64,000 nt of DNA from Hirudinaria manillensis (GCA_034509925.1 CM067529.1:10054501-10118500); one strand, 5' to 3'. Numbered from the stretch's first letter, positions 1-14,219 are shown. Translations and numbers: made by a program. Notes: generated by a model from the letters alone, not told the origin.

Positions 1-151
1 GTTTTATTTCTCCAAGCATTGGATGCTTGCAATAAAATTATATTATGATTTAAAAATTTATTCGAAAATAGAAATTTGAAAGAAATTTGTTTACATTTGC
101 AGCTTTCTGTAACGTCAGCTCCCAAAAGAGTTTTTGTGGTTGCTGACAGTG
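1..151 (+). pseudogene. Partial duplicate of CARMIL exon 5 with its upstream intron flank
   Basis: This block matches 6600-6740, which is the end of intron 4 and the first part of exon 5 of the CARMIL gene. Both copies start with the same 28 bases, keep the acceptor TTTACATTTGCAG, and share the exon phrase ending GTTGCTGACAGTG. In this copy the frame reads LSVTSAPKRVFVVADS, then departs from the real exon and stops at 187-189 (TAA). The C-terminal helix of the PH-like domain is therefore missing. A 12-base insertion sits before the acceptor. It is either the edge of a broken paralogue lying to the left of the window or an isolated duplicated fragment. No other CARMIL exon is visible between here and 5368. 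Confidence 0.8.
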
Positions 152-587
152 TGTTCAGCATCTGTGCTGTGATTGTTGTGCTCTATTAAAGTCGTCAATT
201 ACCAAAGTTCTTTGTGACAAGGTTTGCAGCTAAGAGTTAATAAATGATCGCTCGCGTGTCCTAATGTGACAGCTTTGCCTGATTGATTTTCCACACTCGT
301 GATAGTATTCCCTCACCAATTCTTCAATAATTAGAATTTGTAATGTAATTATTTTTTTTGCAGTTTGTGTGACTTAACATTGAATAGGTTTTTTAGTTGA
401 AAATGAATGCTCTATATGCGATGGATCCAAATTTTATTTCACTATTTTAAAATTTCCCGAACAACGAAGCATCAATCTTTAAAAGTACGTATATGAACTC
501 CGAAAATTCATTTTAAATTCTATCGTTTTTGTGAACAAACAAGGAAATATGTTTATCGTTTTGCCAGATTTGTTTACTTGACGTTCT

Positions 588-3315
588 TCAAGCAGTGCAT
601 TCGTATTCGATCTCGAGATATTTGAAAACTATTGGGCAGGGGTCCGAGAAAATAGTATTGCTGGCTCGAACTTTGCAGGTTCCAAGACCTTTGCACCTGT
701 TCAATTAACAATTGATTATATTCAAATTTTAAATAGAATAGCCGTCTAAAATGTTTCTTTAAAAATCTATTTTTAAATGTCGATATTAATTTAAGATATT
801 CAATAAATGTTCCAAGTATCGATATCAAAATTTATTACAACCCAAATAGAATAAGAACTTTGTATATTATTAAAGAATAAGTGAGTGATAGAAGTTCGTT
901 CTGAAATTGATTTTGAACTATCGAAAGAATGGCTTTAGGCAAAAAGTAAGTTGCATAATCGCTTCTAGGAGACTTACTTTCTGTGATATGGCCCGACAAA
1001 ATATACGCAAAGAGGTTTTGATGTATGATTGATTACCGATTCTATATATGTTTTTTTTTTATTATTATGCAAATAACAATTGAAACATGAGTCGATGCAA
1101 ATATGTGGCAAGTCTCTCTGAAGGAAGGCACTTCCTCTTTTGGATAATGATTAATTATTATAGCTTACTAGTTAATATAATAAATTATATAACTTACGTA
1201 GATTATGATTACACACAACCACAACACAACATTACTAATGCCCAGTTTGCTAATTCAATATAATATCCAATAATCAGTTGAACTAACATGTTTGAAACAA
1301 TATCCAGAGCCGTGGCAGAATAGCACTCACTCTTCCAGTTGTCTATGCTCCAGTGAGGAGTGCACGTAGTCTTATCCTTTCGTCCGTAAAATACACTATT
1401 AACTTTGATCAATGTGCTCGGAGGACATGTTAGTTCCACTTCTCCATGTTCACAAGTGAAAACCGACTTATAAGGCGCTTATAAGGGAAAGAAATCCTTA
1501 TGAAAATAAACATCTGTTCTGACAACTGCTCTCATACTCACATTGAACGCAATGATACTCGACGACCAGATATTTGTAGACGAGTGGACATGGATCAGAA
1601 AACAATTGATTGGTAGCTGGGACAGTGCAAGTTTCCAAGTTGTCGCACCTGGTTTTTGATCAGATTTTAGAGATAATAATCTTTATGCGAAATGACTTAG
1701 TTCAAATTCCGGTAATAGACTTCATATCACTTTTCAGCCTGTTCAACGTTGCAATACAAACTATGTGTCTTAATAAAATGATTCAAATGAAGTAAAAACC
1801 TGGTGGAAACCAATTCAAGTGCATTGGTCGAGAAACAAGTAGCCTTCCAATTGTCGATGCTCCAATGAGGGGTGCACGTGGTTTTGTCTCTACGTCCATA
1901 AAACACGTTCACAACGTTGATTGCTTCTCTTTGATCACACTGCAACCTCACTTCACCTCCTTCGCACACTGATGCTGATTTCCTGACGACTGAAATTGAA
2001 ACAAAATGTTTCGATAAAAATAAAAACGAATGTTAAATTACTGCCAACCATTGATGCATCTGTACTCGATCTCGAAGACCTTGAAGACCATTGGACAAGG
2101 ATCACCGAACAACGTATTGGTAGCGTGGATGCTACACTCTGTCTGATGGGAGCATCTGTTCAATACATGGAATTTGTTTTAAAATTAATGAGTAACTTTC
2201 AAAATAACCGATCATTTTAGAGACAAGTTATCGTTTTCCATTGGCCAAAGGACTACAGGTTTTGAAGCAGGTTTGCGATGACTTAACTGATTTAATAGTT
2301 TATACTTCTAGCCATTTAAAGCTTCATTTAAATATTATATAAATATAATTTATATTATAATTATATTATATAATTAAATATGATTTCTAGATATCATCCA
2401 ATTCAACTCTTAACAAGATATCTGTGCTAACGTTGATGATACCAGACTTAGTGCTGTGGATGAAGAACATTCACTTTTCCAATTCGGAAGGCTCCAGTGA
2501 GGACCGCAGGTTGTGGGGTCTTTCCTACCGTAGAAAACTCTTTCCACCACAATCGTCTGACCAAGAGAGCAGCGGGGATGTGCAATTTCGTTTTCACAAA
2601 CCCTCAATAATACCGAGCTTACTATCGGTTAAAAAGAATGATTTTATGGAATTAGAGGAACACGAAATAATGCCAAGTACTGCTACTTCAGTAATTATTC
2701 AGGCGGATATATTCGTTTCATTTGTTTAAGTCTTGAAACGTAATTTGTATAAACAAATATTATTTATTACATAATTATACACGCGGATGTGCGCAATCAT
2801 TTGGGAAGTCTTAAAATGCACGGTGCATAGAAGAATATTACTTATTACATTGAAAAGGATGCTTAGTGTGCAACACTCGTTACCTAATATTTCCATAGAC
2901 ACATGAATATGTATGCATATTATTTTCCGATGAAATGGTCATGTCAAATCTTAAACTAATTTCCAATAAAAAATCAGGAGTATCTATATTTATTTTCAAA
3001 GTTCAAGTTAACATATTATTAACGGCTTCAAAGTTCGGATGAAGACTAGCTAAAAAGAACAGATTTAGCAGTTTTTTCCATCCAACGGTTTGCAAATCCT
3101 AATCTCTAAATTTATTTTGATTTTTTATTGTTATATGTGTTCCCTCAAAGACGATCAAAGATAAAGACTAGGACTTGAGTATATCGAATAGATTCAGTTT
3201 AACCAATGCCATTAATGTAGATTAATTAATTATAAAGTATTGAAATAGATTTACCCCAATCCAACGCAACCAGCTTTATTATCAAACAGACAATGAGTTT
3301 GGAAAAAGCCCTCAT
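588..3315 (-). CDS. Secreted rhamnose-binding (SUEL/Gal-lectin type) lectin with three CRDs
   Basis: Seven exons on the minus strand: 3315-3255, 2621-2432, 2155-2049, 1989-1800, 1648-1542, 1477-1288, 696-588, giving 317 residues. Exon 1 encodes a signal peptide (MRAFSKLIVCLIIKLVALDW). Each lectin domain is split over two exons. The first half is exactly 190 nt in all three repeats and carries VFYGR and the conserved cysteines. The second half is 107 nt (109 with the stop) and carries DPCP followed by the I/VEY-x-C end. YGR and DPC are the ligand-site motifs of rhamnose-binding lectins, and all three domains keep both. The protein should be secreted and bind L-rhamnose or galactose-type glycans; a role in immunity or in egg/mucus coats is inference. 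The stop follows the last domain by one residue. A minus-strand AATAAA lies at about 438-433. Domain identity is firm; the exact acceptors of exons 2 and 6 are chosen by phase. Confidence 0.92.
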
Positions 3316-4527
3316 TTTGATAACTGGAAATGGAGCAATTTATTAATCTAATGCCACCTATTTTGTAATATGAAAATGTTAAGCAGAAATTTATCTCATA
3401 AATAAACGAAATAATCATGTTTTTATTATATATACAATATATAGAAATATGAAAAACATAAAAACCTACCAATGCTTCGAAGTTCGAAAGCAGTGCATGA
3501 TAAGCAAACTTGTGAATATATACATGATGTTTTGCATGATGCGTGAATGCCCAGAGTGGTCTCCAACAGAAACAGAGTTCAAGTATTGATCACTTAATTG
3601 GTTCATGCATCACTTGTAATTACTAAACAACTCTTGAGCGTTTGCGAATGATTCAATATTCACGCTGTTACAGGAAAAATGTGTTTTTTTTAGAAGTAAA
3701 TCTAATCGACCGTTGAACTCACCGATCCATCAGACCTTCATTTATGGACGGAGAGGCATAAAATTTGAACTTTTGGAATTTAAATGCAGCTCGAGTTTGT
3801 TAAAACTATTAAAAATGACGATCAGAATAACCTTCTAATTATAGCTGCGTGATGAATTTGTGCCCTGCACAACATCTATAAATTTAAAATTGAGATTGAG
3901 TAATAAATGATAAAGCTTTGACAGCCTGATAGATGAATCTAATTTACGATTGAATAGTCATGTATGGATTTATTTAAAAGTTGATTTTGAAATATTTCAC
4001 TTATGAAAATTTTGATAGTTCATAAGTTACTGACTTTATGTTACATACAGGCCGCACAGATGCATTTTTTGTCTTGTCTTTCAGAAATTTGAGATTCAAA
4101 TATAATTCACCCTATAACATATTATTTATTCAATGACACCTTTTCATAAATTTCAAAGCGAATGTTAAACGTAAACGTCATGAGTAGTGATTATAAAGAC
4201 ATTAGTGACAGAAGTAATATATGTAGTCAAATCTTGCTACTATTCCACCAGGGTACTGACAATGTTTATCTAATCCATGAAGTTAAGGACATATTTTCAG
4301 TCGGGGGAAGTATGATGGAATTATGAGACATTAACTTGTACTTTTAAGACTTGATCAGGTTAATGCATTCCCAAGACTTGTTGGTGACGGATGATTAAGG
4401 AAGGTGGTGGAACATTGCATAGAATTTGAGTGGTGGAATGGGCAAAGTTGACTGGGAGTGTAAATAGGAATGAGACTGAATGTTGAGATTTTATGTGAGA
4501 ATTGCTAGTTGGAGTGAAGATTAGCAA
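3316..4527. other. Intergenic, no gene seen
   Basis: This AT-rich stretch lies between the lectin start and the transposase fragment. It should hold the lectin promoter, but I see no convincing exon, RNA gene or strong repeat in it. Confidence 0.5.
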
Positions 4528-4890
4528 ATGTCAGCTAAAAAACGTTTGCGAACCGATTTTACCGTGAATAAGGATCCGAATCATTCCAAGTTGGCCAGAG
4601 TGATTAGCAAGAAATGGGGCGTCGAAGTGAAGAGAACCACCGTGAAAAGCATTCTCAGCAAGAAGAATGCAATCGAGGCTGCAATCAAAGCTAGAGTTCC
4701 ATCGAAGTGCATGAAGCTGACACGACGGAGGCTTACTACGAAGCTCGATGAGGGAATGCTAATGTGGTTGAAGCAAGCAAGAGGACAGAATCCGTCTGTC
4801 AGCGTCGATCCGTTTATATATATATATATATGTATATGTATGTATTTAAAAATCAATGATTTATATCAGTTGTTGCTGGGGCAACCATAA
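4528..4890 (+). mobile_element. Tigger/pogo-type transposase N-terminal (CENP-B-like HTH) fragment
   Basis: An open frame of 120 codons starts at ATG 4528. Residues 1-95 look like the N-terminal DNA-binding part of the pogo/Tigger/Jerky family: a first helix-turn-helix (around LARVISKKWGVEV) and then the start of the second, CENP-B/Tc5-type HTH, with the typical phrase LDEGMLMWLKQARGQN. The frame then runs into a (TA)n microsatellite at 4815-4835 and stops at 4888-4890. No DDE nuclease domain follows on either strand, so the element is truncated, or this is the first exon of something captured. I see no terminal inverted repeats. Domestication cannot be judged from sequence alone. Confidence 0.65.
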
Positions 4891-5367
4891 TGACAGTGGG
4901 AAGTCCAACATTGAAACCCAACGTGGATTTTGTAAAGGTCTGTGAAGATTGCATCGTTGTGAATGTTTGGTATCACCTTCTCCGTGGTTCCTTTGAAGAT
5001 AAAAAGAAGCGGCATTAACTTGTAACACTACTTTTGGTAACAACTTTTGGTGAGGAGAAAAGAAGTAAAGTTCTATCAAGTTCTTGAGGATATGTCCTGC
5101 TGTGAGCCGAAGTGATCCTATACCATACTAACAATTTACTGAATGATAGCTTCACTAATTTAATGTTGGTTTAAAAAGCGTTTAAAAATAGTGTTGCGAC
5201 AAAAAATCATAAGAGAGATTGTTTTGACTATATTGTTTTTTAATTACTTATTATAGGAGACCAGTTCACATTTAATCGTGAGCAAAATATAAACAACAAT
5301 CAGGAAGCTAGAAAAGAAGAATATTTTAGGATTTATTCTTACATGAAAAGCTGAGGGTAAAAAAAGC

Positions 5368-8300
5368 ATGGAAGATGTTTTGGGTGAGTGCGTTTGATGG
5401 TTTAACGCGGCTTAACATAATTTGAATTTAATGGATTAAATCAGTTTTAGGTTAATTTTGTGTTTTGTCTTGTGTGTATGGAATATTGGAAATTATAAAT
5501 TTTAATTGATTGCAATTGATATGAAGTTAACATGGGTTGCTATATGCTTTTGCAAGTATTTTGCATTTGCAATAAAACCCTTGCTTTCGTAAACGTTAGG
5601 GTTACCTTTAGAGGCCATTATGGCATTAAAGATGCTAAATCACATTATAATAATTCAATTAATGTTTTCATGATGACTAATTGGAGAGCATCTCAAGAAT
5701 GATTTTATGTTTATGCTTTAAGAGTTATTTTAAAAGCACCATGAATATTTTTTCATTTTCAATTTGTGGTGTTTGCATTTGCAGAAGCTGTAAAAAATCT
5801 TTTCAAAAATAAATTCAATGTAAGATTCATACAGTCTTGTAAACGAGAAAGCAAAAATGGAACGTTTAAGTCAAGGTTGCTGGTGAGTAAACATTTTTGT
5901 GCCAAATGTTTCAGTTAAAATTGCATTAGTTAATCTTTATAATGAATAGTGCAGCCAACCATCTCAACGTGACAAAGGCATTTGATGTGGTGTGACATAA
6001 TAAAGCTCAAATGATTATTAATTTGTGATTTCATGTAACCAGTTAAACATTTATAAAATAATTATAAAAATTTAATAATAATTATTCCTTGCCAATGTCA
6101 GTTCAACTTAACTTCTAAATCAGGTCCTCACAGATTACAGAATATTTTTTATTCTTAAGTCGCCCCTTTGTGTAAGTTCATTTAATAGTTTTATAAATGA
6201 ATCTGATGGCAGTGATGATGGTGATGATTGTGATAGTGAGGATGATGATGATGGTTATGGTGATGATGATGATGGTGATGAGAGATGCTAAATGAATGCA
6301 AACATTTTCGAACAGGTGGAAAAATTTTTCTATTTGATTGACATAAAAGGATTGGAATGTTTATCACCTGACAGGGTTAGCAAAGCATCCATGAATTTAT
6401 AACAACAACAACAGTAGCAGTAAGAACAAAAACACCAAACAGTAGCCCACTTTAGCTATGAGTCACTTATCTGGTCCTTGCAATATTGTTGCTATTGTTG
6501 TTTGAAGAAAATCACATTTAAGAAATTTTGACCATAAAATAGTTTAACCTGTTCTTAATGAATTGAAATCTGAAGCAAGGTTTCAAGCATAATTATACAG
6601 TTTTATTTCTCCAAGCATTGGATGCTTATAATTAAAATAATATTATGATTTTAAAATTTATTCGAATATAGAAATTTGTTTACATTTGCAGCTTTCCATA
6701 ACGTCAGGTTCCAAGACAGTTTTTGTGGTTGCTGACAGTGGTTTTACTCAAACTGTAAGGGAAATTCTAAGCTGCCTGAAGAGGATACACTCTGCACTGC
6801 CTGCTCAGTACTGAAGGAGTTTGATTTTGTGATTATTATTATTAAATTATTAAATATTATAACGATTATTATTATTATAATTCACTTTGTTAAGTGTTGA
6901 ATAGAATTAAATAGAGTTAATAAATTATTATTGTGCATGTAAAGATTTCCCATAAACAATTAAGAGAGTTGTTAAAGATCAAGTTGGTTAAAATTGAATT
7001 TATTTTCTATCAATGATAATGATAAAAACAAAAGAAAATCATTGTTTTAATTGTGATTTACCAGGTCGTTAGTGCAGAAGTTAAGCATGCCTTCACAACG
7101 GATCTTGGATGACATTTTGTGTCTCGTCGACAAATTGGACGTGGACGTGATGCCCTGCGGAAGTTTTTCAGTCACCTACAGATGCATGTGTGATTTCTTT
7201 GCCTATCCTTGCTTGGAGGATGTCGTATGGGTAGGATTTCATTATGATGATTTCGAAAAAAAAGATGTGTTTGTGTTTTGCATGCAGCTGATTTGCTTTG
7301 TAAACTCACTCATGCGTGTGCAACCCATTTAACATTTATCAGTTGCACTGTGCATTCCAGACAGAAGAGTGCTGTGAAGATGCTAAGCCAATAAAACTAA
7401 GTTTGCATGTTTTGGCATTTTAATGATGTCACCCTGCCAGCAGATGTCAAGAAATGATTCACAAAATAATCGCAAGTAAAAATAATTGAACGACTTCGTG
7501 CTGCAAATTGTTCTTAAAGCGGATGCAAAAATCATCAAAAATGTAGATTAATTTTCCCGAGAAGTTCGTGAAATTCCCCTTCATGGTTTCAAATTGTTTC
7601 CTAATTTTTGGATTTTCTAATTTCCTTATTATAATATTTTGTTCAGATGTTATTCCAGATAATCATCATTCAAATATTCTTTTTGCAATAGGATTGTTAA
7701 ACCCTGGAACTCATTACCACCTGATTTTATTAATGCTACAACCGTTTCTAGATTCAATGCACTTATAAGAGACTTTGATCTTAGCAAATATCTTACATAT
7801 AACTAACTCTCATTGTAGTCATTATCGCCACCTTGACTCATACTGTCATTGCAATTTGTCCTTGCTCGAATTGGAAATCGAAAACTGTGTTAGTGGTCCT
7901 ATTGGGCCCTTCAGTTTGAATAAATAAATAAATAAATAAAAAATAAAATAATTTTTAAAGTTTAAATTTAAATAGCATTAAAAATCTATTTTTGGTTGAT
8001 CATAAACAGGACGTGGAAGCGATATATTACCTCCACGACTCAAAAGAATTCAATTTCAGGGATTTTGATTATCTGGACAGCAAGTTAGTTCACCATCATT
8101 ATCATAACTATTAATGTGGCTCAGTTGCTTGACAATTAGAAGTCCTAAATTGACCGATTATCTTCCTCGATGAGAAATTTAGAATTATTTTAATTCAATT
8201 TATGATTTATAATTGGAAGGCTTGCCTTGTGTTATAACATATATGTATATAACATATAACATATATTGCAATGTGTCATCATAAAATAAGGCTTGCTGGT

Positions 8301-11300
8301 TTGATATACTTCTTAAGTGACTTTTTTTAAAATCAATATTGTTGTTGTTGCTGATGATATGTTGTTACTGTTGTTGTTGAAAGTAGTTGCTGCTACTGTT
8401 GTTGTTGTTATCTTTGTTGTTATAGTTGTTTTAACATTGGGATCAATTTTTTAAAGCAAACTTGGAGTTTGCTGTGATGAGAGATTTTGAAAATGTTTTG
8501 CAGGTGTTTGAATGTCACTTCCTCGCTTTGTAAATTTCATTTGCTTAAATCAAAAAATATATTTCTTATGAAATTGTTGGACAAGTTTTGGTTTGTGTAC
8601 ATGTTCAGGTATCACATACCAATACTGGCTGCTCTGCAACACAATTCTTATTTCACTGGTCTCAACTTCTCTAACATCAAGATGGTAATCAGCTGGAAAT
8701 GATTTATAAATATTTAATATTTACTAAATTAATATCACTAAATAAACATAAACATCACTAAAATTCAACTCCATTAGGTCCATCAAAATGTCACAGAACT
8801 GGCAAAGGTTTTGAGGAACAACAGCGTCCTAAAATATCTCAATTTGTCCAACACCTCGTTGAAATCGTTGGCATATTTCGAGCTTTTTAAATTTTAATTT
8901 AAAAGTTTTAAATTATTATTTATTAATTTATTATTTATTTATTTTTTTAAATGAAGATGGTTCTTATTCTTCTTCTTCTTTGGCTTGTTAATTATGTTAA
9001 TTATGTTAATTATATTAATTATGTTAATTAATGTTAATTTGTTGAAGGAATCACGTTGAGAAGTTGTGCGAATCCGTTTCTGCAAACCAATGTTCCTCGT
9101 TGTCCTTTCTCGACGTTTCGAGGAACAATCTCGATGAGAAAAGTGCTTCGATTTGGAATTTCTTTTCAATTTAAAAAATAAATAATTTAATTTAATAAAT
9201 TAATTTAATAACTTTAATAATTAATTAATAATATTTATATAATTAATTAATAATATTTATATAATTAATTAAGTAATTTGATAACGTTAATAATTAATTA
9301 ATTAATACTATTTATATAATTATAAAGTAATTTATTAAATTAAATGTTATATATTCTCTTGTATGGTTCTTCATGGCTTCTACAGTTCTGACCACAACTT
9401 ACTTAATGTAAGACGATGATAAGTGCCATTTTCATGTTGTCACTATTAAGCAAGAGAGAGAGAGAGAGAGAGTTGGTGGAGGGGAGTGTTTGGAAGCCTT
9501 GAACTCTTGAAATTATTTTTAGGTATCATCAACTTTACTTCACTGAGTTTGAACTGGGAAGGTCTCATTCTGTCTGAAACTTCTCTGTCGCAAAGCGCCC
9601 TCGTCAGTCTCTTCGGAAACCTCTTGGAAAATTCCTTGAACTTCAAAACTCTGACTCACCTCGACCTCTCCAGGAATGTTTTGAAGAAAGATGCCAGAAC
9701 GGTGAGAGGAGGTTTGGGGACAATTTTGGGGATGGAGGATTTACATTTTAAAAAAATTGCAGGTTTTGCAGATTTGTTTGATCCGATTTGATCTCGTATT
9801 TAATTTTAATTTATTAATTTCTCAATTTACAAAATTTTTCAATTGAATTGCAAAGTAATTTATAAAGTAATTTAACCATTGACCAATCGCAGGCTCTCTT
9901 TGACTTCCTTTGCCATCCAAACGCATTGGAAAGGTTGATACTCGAGTCTTGCGAACTTTCCCTCGAAAAAGTATTTTTAAACAATTTTTTCAATAAATTT
10001 TGCATTAATTTTGAATTAAATGGAATTTAAATTAATTTTATTGGAAAAACAAGCAAAAAATTATGCAAAAAAATATACCATAGCAGTATCAATTAGCAAT
10101 TAGCAGTTCATTGCTCTAAATCGTCTGCCTAAAGAAGAAACTCTGGCTTGCAGACGTCCTGATGTCTCAAAACAAGACTCTAAGAATATTACTGCTAAAT
10201 ATAATGCTAAATATAATCCATAGATTATAATTCTTATAAATATAATTCTTCGAGATTTCCATAGAATCCAAACTTCAGCATGGCATTTAGCAGATTTAAC
10301 GCGTCCGTCTGCTCTAGTTTTGATCAACAAACGCAACCCAAACACAATACAAACGCTACTCGATACAAATGCAACACAAGCACAATACAAACGCAACTCA
10401 ATACAAATGAAACCCAAACACAATACAAACGCAACTCGATACAAATCAACACAAACACAATACAAACGCAACTCGATACAAATGCAACACAGACACAATG
10501 CAAACACAACTCAATACAAATGCAAAACAGACACAATACAAACAAAAACAAAAACAACAATCATGTCATTCAAATTACGTTCAGTGCTTCGACAACCTAC
10601 TGCAAGGCTGCGTGGGTGGTCTGCAGGAGTTAAACCTGTCTGGAGGTCACGTGAACAGGAAGAAGTTGAACGAAGGCATCCTCTTCAGGTGGAAGGAGTT
10701 CTTTTCCACCGCTCAGTCGCTCAAAATTCTCTGCCTCAACCACTGCCAACTCAGCCACGAAGCCCTCAAGTAAAGTTGATGACGACGACGACGATGATGA
10801 TTGGTGACGATGACGACGACGATGATGATCTTGATAGTGGTGATCATGACCATGGTAATGACGATGATGATGATTATTATTATTATTGACTAGTGGTGCC
10901 CAGCCACGCGTTGCTGTGGCTCAATCTGATTAATTTTATAAGAAAGAAGTTTTCTAATATGTTTATTTTTACAATTTCACAAATTTGCTTGAGGGTTACG
11001 ATAGTTTGAGCTTTTTAATGTCTCTCTAAAGTTCATTTACATAGATCAGGCCGTGACGTTTTTGGCCTTGGCAAGATGGCAGGATTTAAAAAAAAAAGCA
11101 TATTTGTACATGATATAGTTGTGGCACATATATGAAATCTATATAAAAACACTCCTCTAATCGAGCACTATGTTGTGTCAAAATTTCAAAGCAATTGGTT
11201 AAGTACTTTCAGAGAACATTTGCATGTTACTAACACACATTGCATTTTTATTTATATAGATATATAAAATGATGTGAGTGATTTTGTTGTTATTGCCAAA

Positions 11301-14188
11301 TTATTGCCTGCTTAATATTCTCATGCACTGCAATTTGAGAATTAACTTTAAGCTAAATTATAAATTAACGAATATTAACTTTCCGATCGATCGATCGACA
11401 GATCCATCTTTCTCGGATTGGCCGTCAATCCGGTCGCATCCGAATTGGACCTGAGACTGTCCGGGAACAACTTCGATTCCAAGTTGTTGGACGTCTTTGA
11501 AGTTTGTCTCCCCCTGCTGTCCAATAAGGTCACCTCTCTTGATCTCAGCAACAACAGTGAGCAACTACAATCATCATCATCATCTTCGTCGTCGTCATCT
11601 TCATCATCACCATCATCACCGTCATCATCGTCGTCGTCGTCGTCATCACTTTTTTAAAGTCGTTGCTTCGCTTCGTTTTTTAAATCAGGCTTCGTCGCCG
11701 AGGATTTTAAGGTTTTGTTCGATAAATTGGAACAAATGAAGAAGTTGAAGAAACTTTACATTGGAAGGAATTTGCAGAATTCAAAGCCAAAGTAAGTCGT
11801 GGAATTTTTATTTTATTTTATTTTGTTTATTTTTAAAAATCTGAATGTTTTCTGAGAAATGAAAAAAAAAAAAATTGTTTATAATATTTTATTATAAATT
11901 TTTAGGCAATATTATTTATAATGCTTCATTAATTATTAATTTATGCAATATTATTTATAGCATTTCATTGAATATTAATTTATTCAATAATTGTTCATAA
12001 TGTTTATAACTTTACAATTTTCCATGAAAGGAATCTTGAAGTTGCTGTAGAGGCCTTAGTGAATTATCTCAAACAGGATGAGTTGGTTGGTTTCGAAGTT
12101 GTTTTTTAAGAATTATTTATTTATTTCGTTTATTTATTTATTTATTTTGTTTATTGCTGTGTTGTTAAGTGATAATTTCAATGCTCAATTGTATTGTTTA
12201 TGCATTTTATTTTTATGTTTTTGTTGCCAAAAATGGTGTCATAGTTTTGAAATTCAAAACAAATTTAAATGATTAATAGCATTCCCAAGCATCCTTGTCT
12301 CCAATATTATGTTATTTAATTATTATTTTGTTACTTTATTATTATTATCAATGTTAGTTAACAGATTGGACATGAATTCAGTATTGAAATAATATTGTAA
12401 TATAATTTTTCTTAACAAATTTCAGGAATTGGAATGTTTACATATCGATGAAATGTCACTCAGGTCAGAATCTTTCCTGTTTCTCAATCATTTAGGTGGA
12501 GACACCCACCTGGTTGAACTCAACATCAGGTGTGTTTCATCATCATCATCACCACAAGTTCGTGATTGATCAAAAGACAATTATTCAGTTGATTGATGGA
12601 GTGAGATGGATTGAATGTCAGTGAGTGCTTGCAAAGGTCGACCAAAATGTTGATTGATTAAAAGACGATTCAGTTGAGTGATTGAAATGCAACAAATCTG
12701 ATTGAGTGACTGAACGTATCGATTGATTGACAAAAGTATCAATTGATTGACAAAAGTATCAATTGATTGACAAAAGTATCAATTGATTGACAAAAGTATC
12801 AATTGATTGACAAAAGTATCAATTGATTGACAAAAGTATCAATCGATTGACGTTAGTATCAATCGATCCAGTGCAAATTACATCGGACCTGCCGGTGCTT
12901 GTCTCCTGTCGAAAGCCCTTCAGATTAACTGCATGTTGAAGAAGATTTTAATGGACAAGAATGAGTTCAACATCCAAGCACTCCATGACATTGCACATGC
13001 ACTCTCCAGGTTGGTTTATTAGTGGTTAATCAGAATAATAAATTAGTGTTTAATTATATTTTAGTAACTAAAATTAACAAATTATTGATTAATAATTAAA
13101 ATTGACAAATTTCTAGTATATTTTGTTTAAAAACCATAAAGGAATTACTTCCTTAAGAGTCTGTCCATGCCTTTCTATGACATCTTGGCCATTCAAAGGG
13201 CCAGCCCTGATAGGTCAGAAAAACTGGAGGAGGTCATCAAAAAGGTTCCTATTGGAGTGCTTGATTGAATTGGAATTAAGGATTGAATGATTGAATTGGA
13301 ATGAATGAATGAACGAACAAACGAATGAATGGATTGGATTGAATGACTGATTGAATTGGAATGAATGATTGAATTTAAATAAATCAGATTGAATGATGGA
13401 TTTGGATTGATCCCCAATCTGTTTACGATCACCAAACTCAGTTTCCCAACACTTGAATTCCTACAGATCGAGTGTTCCATCAACCGAAACAACAATCCAT
13501 CTCTACTTTTGCAGGACAAAAGCTTCACCTCCAAATTCTACCTGCTCCAGGTATTTTAAACTTAATGCTCGAGACTTTTCGCTGGACATTTCTTGAAGTC
13601 CTGGCATTTGTTTTTCATTTGCACGTAAGACTCCTCTCTTGGATGACTTGGTTCAGGCCACAAGTAAACTCCAAAATGCCATTAATGACATTCCTGAAAG
13701 CTTAGCATCTCAAAAGATGAGTCAAATTGAGAGGGCCAAAGTTTTGATAAAAGAGACTCACTCGTTTATTAAAGTGAGTAATTTCAATCAATTGGAGAAA
13801 CGTAGTAATCAATATATATATATATATATATATGTATAATATAATATAATGTAATATATTGATTACAATGTTAAAAAAGGAAATATATTAAATTATAATA
13901 AAAAAATATTACTAATTATAAATTTTAATAAAAAAAATAATATATATATATATAGCTGTACTCCTTTCTTACTGCTTGCCTGCCTTGCATTGCTTAACAA
14001 GCATGAAATGATTTAAAACCTCCAGACTTACTCCGAATACCACGCACACCTCAGGAAGGAAAACACGCCAAAGGACTACGACCACGATTGGGAGAGACTC
14101 ATGAAGTTGTTGAAGAAATTGAGGAGTTCTGGTTCAAACTACCAAACTGTAATTGATTGAAGTTCCATTTGCATTGTGATTGATTGAT

Positions 14189-14219
<31 letters not shown>

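Noticed and set aside
10100-10889. Several long frames on both strands (up to 189 codons)
   Set aside because: They arise from the 32-33 bp minisatellite and the GAC repeat in CARMIL introns.
12716-12862. Evenly spaced 20-bp repeats
   Set aside because: A head-to-tail minisatellite without unique spacers.
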